A model generated the notes under the pieces. It ran no database searches and was not told the DNA's origin. It saw only the letters and a program-made list of their open reading frames with translations. Of a stretch of DNA of 29,128 bases, positions 1 to 7,999 are shown piece by piece. Origin of the DNA: Lachnospiraceae bacterium (lineage in GTDB: Bacteria > Bacillota > Clostridia > Lachnospirales > Lachnospiraceae); contig CAADTP010000001.1 in assembly GCA_900751995.1 (NCBI GenBank), positions 1-29,128 on the forward strand, in the 5' to 3' direction. Each line of letters opens with the position of its first letter. Positions within the stretch are counted from its first letter, which is position 1. The position numbers were made by a program, and so were the translations under genes.

Positions 1-106
1 CCGGTTACTCAAAAGCATACACAAAGAAACAGTAAGCGGTATTCGTGAGAATCCGCATTATCTCGATGTGAGTATGTTTAATCACATTTTGAGTGGCAGG
101 GGATCG
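1..106 (+). other. Left-edge stretch before sbcD, unresolved
   Basis: The sbcD reading frame stays open from base 2 to the sbcD start without a stop. The other two plus frames close at bases 33-35 (TAA) and 46-48 (TGA), so the tail of an upstream gene may end at either place. Too little sequence is present to name such a gene. No convincing promoter is visible, which suggests that sbcD is co-transcribed with whatever lies to the left. Confidence 0.3.
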
Positions 107-1252
107 ATGAAACTGATCCATTTATCAGATCTTCACCTGGGAAAACGTGTCAATGAGTTTTCCATGATCGAAGATCAGAAATATATTTTGAATGAAATCC
201 TGAGGATCATTGATAAAGAAGCACCGGACGGGGTTCTTCTTGCGGGGGATCTTTATGACAGACCGATTCCGTCTGCGGAAGCCGTGCAGCTTTTTGACCG
301 GTTTCTTACGCAGTTGGCAGAAAGGAAGATTCCGGTGTATGCCATCAGCGGAAATCATGACAGTGCGGAAAGGATCGCTTTCGGTTCACAGATCATGAGT
401 AGCAGTGGGATCTGCATGACCCCGGTATACGATGGAAAAACAGAAAAGTACTGTTTAACGGACAGCTATGGAGAAGTGTGGATCCATCTGCTTCCATTTG
501 TGCGTCCGGCAACTGTGAGGCACGGGCTGGAAGGAGAAGAAGAGGTGGATGAGATCCGTACCTACCAGGAGGCCGTGCAGGCGGCAGTTGCACATATGGA
601 GATTGATAAACGTCATCGCAATGTACTGATCGCCCATCAGTTTGTGGTCGGTGCAATGCGCTGCGATTCTGAAGAGATTTCCGTTGGAGGTATCGACCAG
701 GTGGAGGCAGATGTGTTCCGGGATTTTGACTATGTGGCACTTGGTCATATCCACAGTCCTCAGAATGTGGGAAGCGAGCACATCCGCTACTGCGGAACTC
801 CTTTGAAATATTCTTTTTCCGAGGCAGGACAGCAGAAATCCGCGACAGTTGTGGAGCTTCTGGAAAAAGGAAATCTCAAGATCAGGGAGATTCCGCTGAA
901 GCCTCAACGGGATATGCGAAAACTGAAGGGCACATACATGGAAATCACATCACTGTCCGGTTATCAGGACACAAACACAGAGGATTATGTGCAGATCACG
1001 CTGACAGATGAAGAAGATATCGTAAATGGAATGCAGAAGCTCCGTACTATTTATCCGAATCTGATGAGGCTGGAATATGATAACCGACGCACAAGAGAAA
1101 ACCAGGAGATCGCAGGCACAGAAACGGTGAAAAGGAAATCTGAGCTGGAATATTTTGAGGAATTTTTTGAACTGCAGAATAACCAGCCCATGAATGAAGA
1201 ACAGCGGAAATATTCCGAAGACCTGATCCGTAAGATCCAGGAGGTGAAATAA
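107..1252 (+). CDS. sbcD: Exonuclease SbcCD subunit D (Mre11-type nuclease)
   Basis: This is the metal-dependent nuclease subunit of SbcCD, which cuts DNA hairpins and protein-blocked ends during repair and replication. The protein has 381 residues, normal for the family. The calcineurin-like phosphoesterase motifs appear in order: D8-x-H10 in SDLHLG, GDLYD (D48), GNHD (N83, H84), AHQF (H177) and GHIH (H214, H216). I chose the ATG at 107 because the family motif begins immediately after it (MKLIHLSDLHLGK) and an AGGGG lies four bases upstream. A GTG at 68 would add 13 residues that do not look like SbcD. The stop codon overlaps the sbcC start by one base (TAATG), so the two are translationally coupled. 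Confidence 0.96.
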   Translation: MKLIHLSDLHLGKRVNEFSMIEDQKYILNEILRIIDKEAPDGVLLAGDLYDRPIPSAEAVQLFDRFLTQLAERKIPVYAISGNHDSAERIAFGSQIMSSSGICMTPVYDGKTEKYCLTDSYGEVWIHLLPFVRPATVRHGLEGEEEVDEIRTYQEAVQAAVAHMEIDKRHRNVLIAHQFVVGAMRCDSEEISVGGIDQVEADVFRDFDYVALGHIHSPQNVGSEHIRYCGTPLKYSFSEAGQQKSATVVELLEKGNLKIREIPLKPQRDMRKLKGTYMEITSLSGYQDTNTEDYVQITLTDEEDIVNGMQKLRTIYPNLMRLEYDNRRTRENQEIAGTETVKRKSELEYFEEFFELQNNQPMNEEQRKYSEDLIRKIQEVK

Positions 1253-4200
1253 TGAGACCGGAAAAACTGACCATCAGTGCCTTCGGGCCCTATGCGGACA
1301 AAACAGAGATTGATTTTTCAAAGCTTGGAGAGGGAGGTCTCTACCTGATCACCGGTGACACCGGAGCGGGAAAAACCACGATCTTTGATGCGATCACCTT
1401 TGCGTTATATGGAAGAGCCAGTGGAGAGGTAAGAGATCCGGCCATGTTTCGGAGCAAATATGCAGAGCCTTCCACAGAGACCTTTGTGGAGCTTGTTTTT
1501 TCCTATCAGGGGAAAAATTATCACGTGCGCCGGAGTCCGGAATATATGGCTCCGAAAAAAAGAGGCACCGGACAGACTCTTAGAAAAGCTGAAGCACAGC
1601 TGATCTATCCGGATGAACGTCAGCCGGTGACAAAGGCAAAAGATGTTACTGCGGCAGTGGAACAGCTTCTGGGACTGAGTTATGATCAGTTCACACAGAT
1701 CGCAATGATCGCCCAAGGGGATTTCCAGAAATTACTTCTGGCAGGAACTACACAGAGAGGAGAGATCTTCCGACAGCTCTTTCACACAGGACTTTATCAG
1801 CAGATTCAGATGAAACTTAAGGATGCGTCAATAGCCAGATATAAGGAATATGATGAAATGCGCCGCAGTATTGCCCAGTATTTGGATGGAGTGAAAACGG
1901 AGACTGCTTCATGGCAGGAGGCAGAGGAATTTGACGAACTGAAAAAGATAAAATTCGAGGGAAAACTGGAGCGGAGTCTGGAACTTCTGAAGCAGTTTCT
2001 GGAATATGGTGAAGCACAGGAAAAAGAGCTCCGGGAAAAAGAAGACTCGCTTAATCAGGATATACGAAAAGCAGAAGAGGCACAAAATCTTGTGGCTCAG
2101 AAACGAAATCTGGAGCTGAAAAAGAAAAAAGCGGAAAAAGATCTGGAAGAATTAACACCACTTCTACAGCTTGCAGTAGAAGAGGCGGAAAAATATAAAG
2201 ATGCAGATCACAGATGTGAAGAGCTTGGAATCAGGATCCGTGAAAAAGAAGAAAAGCTGAAAAAATATCAGGAGCTGGAAAAGCTGAAAAAAGAGCTGGA
2301 AACAATCGAAGGAAAGCTTGAAACAGTCAGTGAAAAAAAAGAGAAGGATATTTCCGAAGAGCAGCTTTTGCAGAAAAAAGATGAGGAAGAAAAAAAACGC
2401 CTTTCAATACTGGCAGATGCAGGAGAAGAACTACAAAAATACAAGTTTGAGTACGATAAACTGGACAGTGAAAAACGAAGCTATGACAGCTGTCTGCTGA
2501 CGGAAGAAGAGATCAAAAAAGAACAGAAACAGATAGATGGATGGCAGGAAGAAATCATCCGGAAAGAAACGCAGCAGAAGGAAGAGCTGGAGCAGCAAAA
2601 GAAAGACAAGGCGCTGTTGGACAGCGCGGAGCTGGAACTTCAGAAGGCAGAGACGAAAAAGACAGAAGGGCTTCGGAAAAAGAAAGAATTAGAAGGACTG
2701 ATTGCTCTGGTTAAGGAGTTTCAAGGGGCTTATAATGCCACGAAAGAGCAGCAGGAAAAATATAAGATTTCCATTGAAAAAGTACAAAAGCAGAGAGAAG
2801 TTTACCAGAAACTGTTTCAGAGTTTTCTGGACGCGCAGGCAGGGCTCCTGGCGCAGGAACTGAAAGAGGGCTGCCCATGCCCGGTATGTGGTTCTTTCGA
2901 GCATCCGCGTCCGGGAATACTTCCCAAAGGACAGGTTGTGGATCAGGAAATCCTGGACAGAGAGAAACAAAAACTGGACAGACTGGAGAATGACGCAAAT
3001 ACGCAGAGTGTGGAAGCAGGAAAACGAAAAGAACGCCAGAAAACATTATGGCATCAGATCCAGAGGGAGGCACAAGAGCTTTTACATGAGACGGAATGGA
3101 AAAAGCTGATCCCTTTGCTGAAAGAAAAACAGGACCAATGTGAAAAGCAGCTGGCAGACAGCGAGGAAGAGATTCGCATAGCAATAGAACGTAAAAAAAA
3201 GAAGAACGAAACAGAAACGTGGATCGAAAAGCTGGAAACAGAGATCGTTCAGTTACAGGAAGAGAAAAATCAATGTGACAGAAAACAGGCCGGTCTTCAG
3301 ACAAGAGACGTGGAAAACAAAAAGCAGCAGCAGATAACAGCAGAAGAGATCCGAAAACTGATTCAGAAAAGTCTGGTGGCAGGAAATGGAGAAGTGACGG
3401 ACAACACAGCTGCAGGATTTGAAAGACAGATACAGGATATGCTCAGCTGCCTGTCAGAAAAAGTTCAGGGAAAGGAAAAAGAAGCAAAACAGAAACAGGA
3501 TCTTGAGAAGCTGATCATAGAAAGAGAAAAGACTCTGAAAGAACTGGGAAGAGTTATCAATGAAGCTGCACAGGACATCGTACGTCTGGAAACAGAGAGG
3601 AAGAACAAAGCACAGAAAGTGGATGAGCTGAACGAAGAGATCGGAGAAGGTGGAAAAGAATCTCTGGAACAGGAAATAAAAACACAGAGGAAGCTGTATG
3701 AAGAGCTGAAAGAAAGCAGCAGAAGAGCTCAACAGAAATTACAGGAGATCCGGGCGGAAAAGGAAAGAATAACAGCGGTTGTAAAAAACTTTGAGGAGCA
3801 GAAAAAAGAAATCGGAGAAGTAGATGAGGATGCGCTCAGAGAGCAGTACAGCCGTTTTAGGGAAGAGAAAACACAGCTTTCGGAAAAACGAAAAGCACTT
3901 TTTTCTGTTCAGAAGGGAAATGAGGAAATATATCAGAAAGTGCAGGTACGTCAGACGGAAATGACTGCGGCGGAAAAAGAATATGTCTGGATGAAAAATC
4001 TTTCGGATACAGCAAACGGAAAACTGAACGGAAAATCCAAGATCGAGTTGGAAACGTATATCCAGATGGCATATTTTGACCGGATCCTGCGAAGAGCCAA
4101 TCTCCGTCTTATGACCATGAGTAGCGGTCAGTACGAGCTGAAACGCCAGGAACAAAGCAAAAATCAGAAAGAAAAAGCAGGTCTTGATCTGAATGTCATT

Positions 4201-4536
4201 GATCACTATAACGGAACGGAACGAAGCGTAAAGACATTGTCCGGTGGGGAATCCTTCCAGGCATCTCTGTCCCTTGCACTGGGCCTGTCTGATGAGATCC
4301 AGGCCTGCGCAGGGGGAATCCGGCTGGATTCCATGTTTGTAGATGAAGGATTCGGATCCTTGGATGAGGAATCCCTGGAACAGGCCCTGAAAGCCCTGAC
4401 AAGTCTGGCCGACGGAAAACGTCTGGTAGGAATTATCTCACATGTGTCAGAACTGAAGGAACGGATCGAAAATAAGATCATCGTCACCAAAAAATGTGTT
4501 GGGGATGGTGTGGGAAGCAGTATAAAAATTCAGTGA
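1252..4536 (+). CDS. sbcC: Exonuclease SbcCD subunit C (Rad50-type SMC ATPase)
   Basis: This is the ATPase partner of SbcD and clamps and unwinds DNA ends. The protein has 1094 residues. The N-terminal ATPase half has the Walker A motif GDTGAGKT at 35-42. A very long, Lys/Glu/Gln-rich coiled coil runs from about 180 to 950. It is interrupted by the zinc hook CPVC at 543-546, through which two molecules dimerise. The C-terminal half carries the ABC signature LSGGE at 996-1000 and Walker B with D-loop around FVDEGFGSLDEE (D1031, E1032). The gene starts inside the sbcD stop codon. Its last seven bases overlap the end of the convergent response-regulator gene, leaving no room for a terminator between them. 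Confidence 0.96.
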   Translation: MRPEKLTISAFGPYADKTEIDFSKLGEGGLYLITGDTGAGKTTIFDAITFALYGRASGEVRDPAMFRSKYAEPSTETFVELVFSYQGKNYHVRRSPEYMAPKKRGTGQTLRKAEAQLIYPDERQPVTKAKDVTAAVEQLLGLSYDQFTQIAMIAQGDFQKLLLAGTTQRGEIFRQLFHTGLYQQIQMKLKDASIARYKEYDEMRRSIAQYLDGVKTETASWQEAEEFDELKKIKFEGKLERSLELLKQFLEYGEAQEKELREKEDSLNQDIRKAEEAQNLVAQKRNLELKKKKAEKDLEELTPLLQLAVEEAEKYKDADHRCEELGIRIREKEEKLKKYQELEKLKKELETIEGKLETVSEKKEKDISEEQLLQKKDEEEKKRLSILADAGEELQKYKFEYDKLDSEKRSYDSCLLTEEEIKKEQKQIDGWQEEIIRKETQQKEELEQQKKDKALLDSAELELQKAETKKTEGLRKKKELEGLIALVKEFQGAYNATKEQQEKYKISIEKVQKQREVYQKLFQSFLDAQAGLLAQELKEGCPCPVCGSFEHPRPGILPKGQVVDQEILDREKQKLDRLENDANTQSVEAGKRKERQKTLWHQIQREAQELLHETEWKKLIPLLKEKQDQCEKQLADSEEEIRIAIERKKKKNETETWIEKLETEIVQLQEEKNQCDRKQAGLQTRDVENKKQQQITAEEIRKLIQKSLVAGNGEVTDNTAAGFERQIQDMLSCLSEKVQGKEKEAKQKQDLEKLIIEREKTLKELGRVINEAAQDIVRLETERKNKAQKVDELNEEIGEGGKESLEQEIKTQRKLYEELKESSRRAQQKLQEIRAEKERITAVVKNFEEQKKEIGEVDEDALREQYSRFREEKTQLSEKRKALFSVQKGNEEIYQKVQVRQTEMTAAEKEYVWMKNLSDTANGKLNGKSKIELETYIQMAYFDRILRRANLRLMTMSSGQYELKRQEQSKNQKEKAGLDLNVIDHYNGTERSVKTLSGGESFQASLSLALGLSDEIQACAGGIRLDSMFVDEGFGSLDEESLEQALKALTSLADGKRLVGIISHVSELKERIENKIIVTKKCVGDGVGSSIKIQ

Positions 4537-6101
4537 AAACGGCAGGAAATCTTCCGATAATCATTGGGAGTCATACCAGTTTGCTGCTTGAAAATACGGC
4601 TGAAGTAACGAAAATTGGGATATCCTACCATGTGGGATATCTCATTTACGTGATAGGAAGAAGTTTTCAGCAATTCTTTAGCTTTCTGGATACGCAGATC
4701 GGTAAGAAGATCCGTAAAATTTTTGCCGGTTGTCTGTTTGATCAGTCTGCTGATATAAGGAGTACTTCGGTTAAATTCATCGGCGATACTGTATAGGCTC
4801 AGAGGTTCTTCATAATTTGCGCGGATATATTCAATCAGCTGACTGGTCAGGTAGTTGTTTTTATTAATTTTATCAGTATTCAGAAGGCCTGCAATCTGAA
4901 ACATCCAGTCCTGAAATATTTCAGTCTTTTTTTCCGGAAGTGAGGAGGTTGAAAAAAGCTCTTTCTGTGTTTTGGTGATCTGACGTACCGAATCTGACAG
5001 TTCCGTGGAAGCTGACTGAAAAAAAGAAAGAAAAAGAGTCATAAAACTATACATGAAACTGTTGAACTCATCAGGAGTTTGCCGGGTGAAAAACTGGGAG
5101 ATCTCATCAAAATGCCTTTGAATCATTGTTTTGTCACCGGAAGACAGGGAATTGAGAAGAACCTGAAAATAGTTGGATTTTTCATACATGACAGCAACGG
5201 GGTTGGTTTCCAGATCACGGTAGAGCATGACAAAATGACTGGAATTTTTCAGGGTATTAAAAATTTCTACAGTCTGGCTTCGAAGCAGGGGAATTTCAGA
5301 CAGATTCTCAGAGTGACTGCTGATGGCTGCGGACATGAGAACGTGATTCTTTTTTAGTTCCCCATGTATGAAATTAGTTATTTTTGTAAGTTGTTTTTCA
5401 TCAATGTCCGGACATAAGGAATACAAAGCGTTTCCATAAGAAAAAATAAGAGCTCCCGGAATCTGTTCCTGAAGATAATGTTCGGCGATATGCGTAAAGT
5501 AATATTCTTTTTCCAGATCTTTTGAAACTGTTGTAGAACATTTGCAGTATAAAAGGTAATAGCTTTTAATATGATCCAGGCGGAGCATGGTGACTTCTTC
5601 ATGAAAAGAAGAAGAAAGGGAAGTGGTGTTCCTGAAAAGTAACCGTTCAAAAAAATCTTTTTGAAGATTTCTGATATTTTCTTTTAGATAGGATTCATAT
5701 TTTTTGCGCATGATCGCCTGATTTTTCCGTTCGGTGATAGTATGTATAGCTTTCAATACGGATTCTTTCAGGACGTTTTCGTCTACTGGTTTTAGGATAT
5801 AATCGAAAACATGGTTTTTAATCGCTGTCTGTGCATACTTGAAATCAGAAAAACCGGTAATCAGTATTACGATCTTATCTGGAAAATTATTATGCACGAA
5901 AGAAGAAATATACAGGCCGTCTTTTCCTGGCATACGGATATCCGTAAGAATGATATCTGGTTGCTGAGAGGATATGATCTCCAGTGCTTTTGCTGCATTG
6001 TCAGAAGTAAAAATATTCTCTTTTTCTGTAAAAATCTGTGAAATATACATTTTAAGTTTTTCCAGGATGATCTTTTCATCATCAACGATCAGAATTTTCA
6101 T
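4530..6101 (-). CDS. YesN-type response regulator with AraC DNA-binding domain
   Basis: This is a cytoplasmic transcription regulator, the partner of the histidine kinase encoded just upstream. The protein has 523 residues. The receiver domain (about 1-120) has the acidic pocket D7-D8, phospho-acceptor D54 (in LTDIRMPG), T82 and K104-P105. A middle part of about 300 residues has no motif I recognise. The C-terminal 100 residues form an AraC-type double helix-turn-helix (FNRSTPYISRLIKQTTGK, then VGYPNFRYFSRIFKQQTG). I chose the ATG at 6101 because it starts the receiver fold and follows a GGGAGG; the 17 residues further upstream belong to the end of the kinase gene. It overlaps that gene by four bases (ATGA). 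By family it should activate the divergent sugar-transporter operon. The substrate or signal cannot be told from sequence. Confidence 0.9.
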   Translation of the reverse strand: MKILIVDDEKIILEKLKMYISQIFTEKENIFTSDNAAKALEIISSQQPDIILTDIRMPGKDGLYISSFVHNNFPDKIVILITGFSDFKYAQTAIKNHVFDYILKPVDENVLKESVLKAIHTITERKNQAIMRKKYESYLKENIRNLQKDFFERLLFRNTTSLSSSFHEEVTMLRLDHIKSYYLLYCKCSTTVSKDLEKEYYFTHIAEHYLQEQIPGALIFSYGNALYSLCPDIDEKQLTKITNFIHGELKKNHVLMSAAISSHSENLSEIPLLRSQTVEIFNTLKNSSHFVMLYRDLETNPVAVMYEKSNYFQVLLNSLSSGDKTMIQRHFDEISQFFTRQTPDEFNSFMYSFMTLFLSFFQSASTELSDSVRQITKTQKELFSTSSLPEKKTEIFQDWMFQIAGLLNTDKINKNNYLTSQLIEYIRANYEEPLSLYSIADEFNRSTPYISRLIKQTTGKNFTDLLTDLRIQKAKELLKTSSYHVNEISHMVGYPNFRYFSRIFKQQTGMTPNDYRKISCRFH

Positions 6102-7843
6102 TTTGTCAGGTCCTCCCTTTGATGTATTTGTGGAATACGGATCGTAACACATACAGAAGTACGGTCTTCCATATTTTCAAGAAGCAGTCCATAGGAATTT
6201 CCGAATTGGGACCGTAGCCGCATCTGAATATTTATAAGCCCAATGCTTTTCTGGTCGGAAAAAGAAGTTTGTGATACAGAGTGAATCTTTTCAATTACCT
6301 GGTGAGAAAACAGGGGGCCGGTGTTATAGACTTTGATCAGTACATCGTCTTTAAAAGTAAATAATTGAATAGAAAGAAAGCCATTTTCCACAGATTCACT
6401 GATACCATGTATGATAGCGTTTTCAACGACCGGCTGTATGATCAGTTTTGGGATATACAGATCTTCCATGGGATCGTTACATTCGATCAGAAAAAGAAGC
6501 CGATCCTGGAAACGCATTTTCTGAATATCCAAATATTCTCTTACGTAATTAAGATCTTCTGAAATAGGAAGAAGATCAGGGCCTTTGATGCTCATTCGCA
6601 TGATATCAGCCAGTTTTGGAACGATATCTGTGATTTGCGCTGTTTTTCCAAGAGATGCCAGGCTTGAGATACAGTCCAGGGTATTGTAAAGAAAATGTGG
6701 GTTGATCTGTGCCTGAAGCGTTTTCAGCTCTGCGTTTTTTAGAAGAATCTGTTGTTCCGTGATCTTCTTTCCGGATTCCTGAAGGCGCAGGAGCATATGG
6801 TTGTATTCCTTTGTCAGCTCAGAAAATTCGTTGCTGGAAACTGTGTGGATCAGGGCGGTTTCATCGGCAACAGAAGTTTGTTTTAACTTAGTGATAAAAA
6901 CCTGAAATTCCCGGGATATGGTTCTTGAAATCTGAATAACAGCGAAAACCAGTATCAAGAGAAAAAATATGGAAATAACCAGTAGCTGACGCCATACACG
7001 ATTGATCGAATGAAATGCGCCGGTTGTGTTGAGAAGCCCTCCGATTTGTAAGAAATCGTTTACAGAATAGCGGATGGCATAAAAATTACTATTCCCCCTG
7101 TGGGAGTGATAATTCATATTCATGCTGGCTGTGACGGATGGGGCATAGGGGGAAGTTGTATATACCAGGTCACTATTTTGAAAAAGGGAATAATAACTAT
7201 ATTCAGAATCCTGATGCTCCGTGATCATATCCTCCATAAACCGGATATTGATCTCAGTCAGTAAAATACCGATCTTCTTTTCCGGTTTCTGAATGTCAAA
7301 AATATTTTTGGCAGCAGTGATGTTATAAGGTTCCTTTGGAGAATAGTAATAACAGAGAGTTCCCTTTGGTTGTTTTAGATACTCACTGAGCTGCTCCAGT
7401 TTTTGCTCCTGTTGTTCCAGGGTGGAATTATAAATAGTCTGATTGGAAATGATCCCATTATCGGTCAGAACAATATAAACCCGTTGAATTTTAGACTGAG
7501 CACCTAAAAGATATGTGGAGAAAAGGGTGTTACACTGGGACTGAACTTCTTCCGGACTGAGCTTTTTATCTGCATAGGAATGGATCAGAGACTGAATTTC
7601 TGTTCCGTAAAGCAGCAGATCAATGTTGGAGTTCAGTGAGGAAAAATAACTGGCTGTATTTTTTGCGATAGACAGAGTATTCTCTTCATGTTCCAGAAGA
7701 ATATTGTTACGGGATTCTTTTACATAAATCATATAAAAAGAAGATAATAAAATGATATAACTGAGAATCACAACTGGAAGAACGATGACAAGAATTCGAA
7801 ATTTTATAGAGTGTTCTTTAAATTTTGCAGTAATAGAAAACAA
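6098..7843 (-). CDS. YesM-type sensor histidine kinase
   Basis: This is a membrane sensor kinase that phosphorylates the adjacent YesN-type regulator. The protein has 581 residues. A membrane segment at about 15-40 is followed by an extracellular sensor region (about 41-285), a second membrane segment at about 286-306, and a HAMP-like linker. The HisKA_5-type phosphorylation motif is QINPHFLYNTLD with H383. A HATPase domain follows, with the N-box around PVVENAIIHG (N475). The start is a TTG at 7843-7841. I accept it because an AGGAGGGG lies six bases upstream and no ATG or GTG occurs before the first membrane segment. The gene reads divergently from the solute-binding protein and shares the intergenic control region with it. 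Confidence 0.9.
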   Translation of the reverse strand: MFSITAKFKEHSIKFRILVIVLPVVILSYIILLSSFYMIYVKESRNNILLEHEENTLSIAKNTASYFSSLNSNIDLLLYGTEIQSLIHSYADKKLSPEEVQSQCNTLFSTYLLGAQSKIQRVYIVLTDNGIISNQTIYNSTLEQQEQKLEQLSEYLKQPKGTLCYYYSPKEPYNITAAKNIFDIQKPEKKIGILLTEINIRFMEDMITEHQDSEYSYYSLFQNSDLVYTTSPYAPSVTASMNMNYHSHRGNSNFYAIRYSVNDFLQIGGLLNTTGAFHSINRVWRQLLVISIFFLLILVFAVIQISRTISREFQVFITKLKQTSVADETALIHTVSSNEFSELTKEYNHMLLRLQESGKKITEQQILLKNAELKTLQAQINPHFLYNTLDCISSLASLGKTAQITDIVPKLADIMRMSIKGPDLLPISEDLNYVREYLDIQKMRFQDRLLFLIECNDPMEDLYIPKLIIQPVVENAIIHGISESVENGFLSIQLFTFKDDVLIKVYNTGPLFSHQVIEKIHSVSQTSFSDQKSIGLINIQMRLRSQFGNSYGLLLENMEDRTSVCVTIRIPQIHQREDLTK

Positions 7844-7866
7844 TTCTTACCCCTCCTTTCGGTATT

Positions 7867-7895
7867 ATTATATAATGATGAGTAAAAAAAACCAA
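7867..7895 (-). promoter_or_regulatory. Promoter of yesM-yesN type operon
   Basis: On the minus strand, TTGGTT (7895-7890) and TATAAT (7872-7867) are separated by exactly 17 bases. Transcription would start near 7860, leaving a very short leader that is nearly all ribosome binding site before the TTG start at 7843. Confidence 0.6.
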
Positions 7896-7905
7896 TACAT
7901 ATTAT

Positions 7906-7941
7906 GAAAAGTGACACATAATGTCAAGAAGTGTGCACTGT
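7906..7941 (+). promoter_or_regulatory. Putative operator for the AraC-type regulator
   Basis: Two similar half-sites, AAGTGACAC (7909-7917) and AAGTGTGCAC (7929-7938), lie in the same orientation 20 bases apart, about two helix turns. That is the usual layout for AraC-family activators. The second site abuts the expected -35 position of the transporter promoter. An inverted repeat TGACA (7912-7916) / TGTCA (7922-7926) overlaps the first. That the adjacent YesN-type protein binds here is inference from position and family. Confidence 0.5.
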
Positions 7942-7967
7942 TTTGATATTAAAAATTATAATATAAT
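7939..7967 (+). promoter_or_regulatory. Promoter of the sugar ABC transporter operon
   Basis: A consensus TATAAT at 7962-7967 sits 32 bases before the ATG. A second, overlapping TATAAT occurs at 7957-7962. The expected -35 position (about 7939-7944, TGTTTT) is poor, as expected for a promoter that needs an activator bound just upstream. Confidence 0.55.
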
Positions 7968-7999
7968 GAGTTCATCAAAAAAGAACGGAGGGTTTACAA

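Noticed and set aside
7844..7999. CcpA (cre) site in the transporter control region
   Set aside because: No sequence close to the TGNAANCGNNNNCA pattern was found in the intergenic region.
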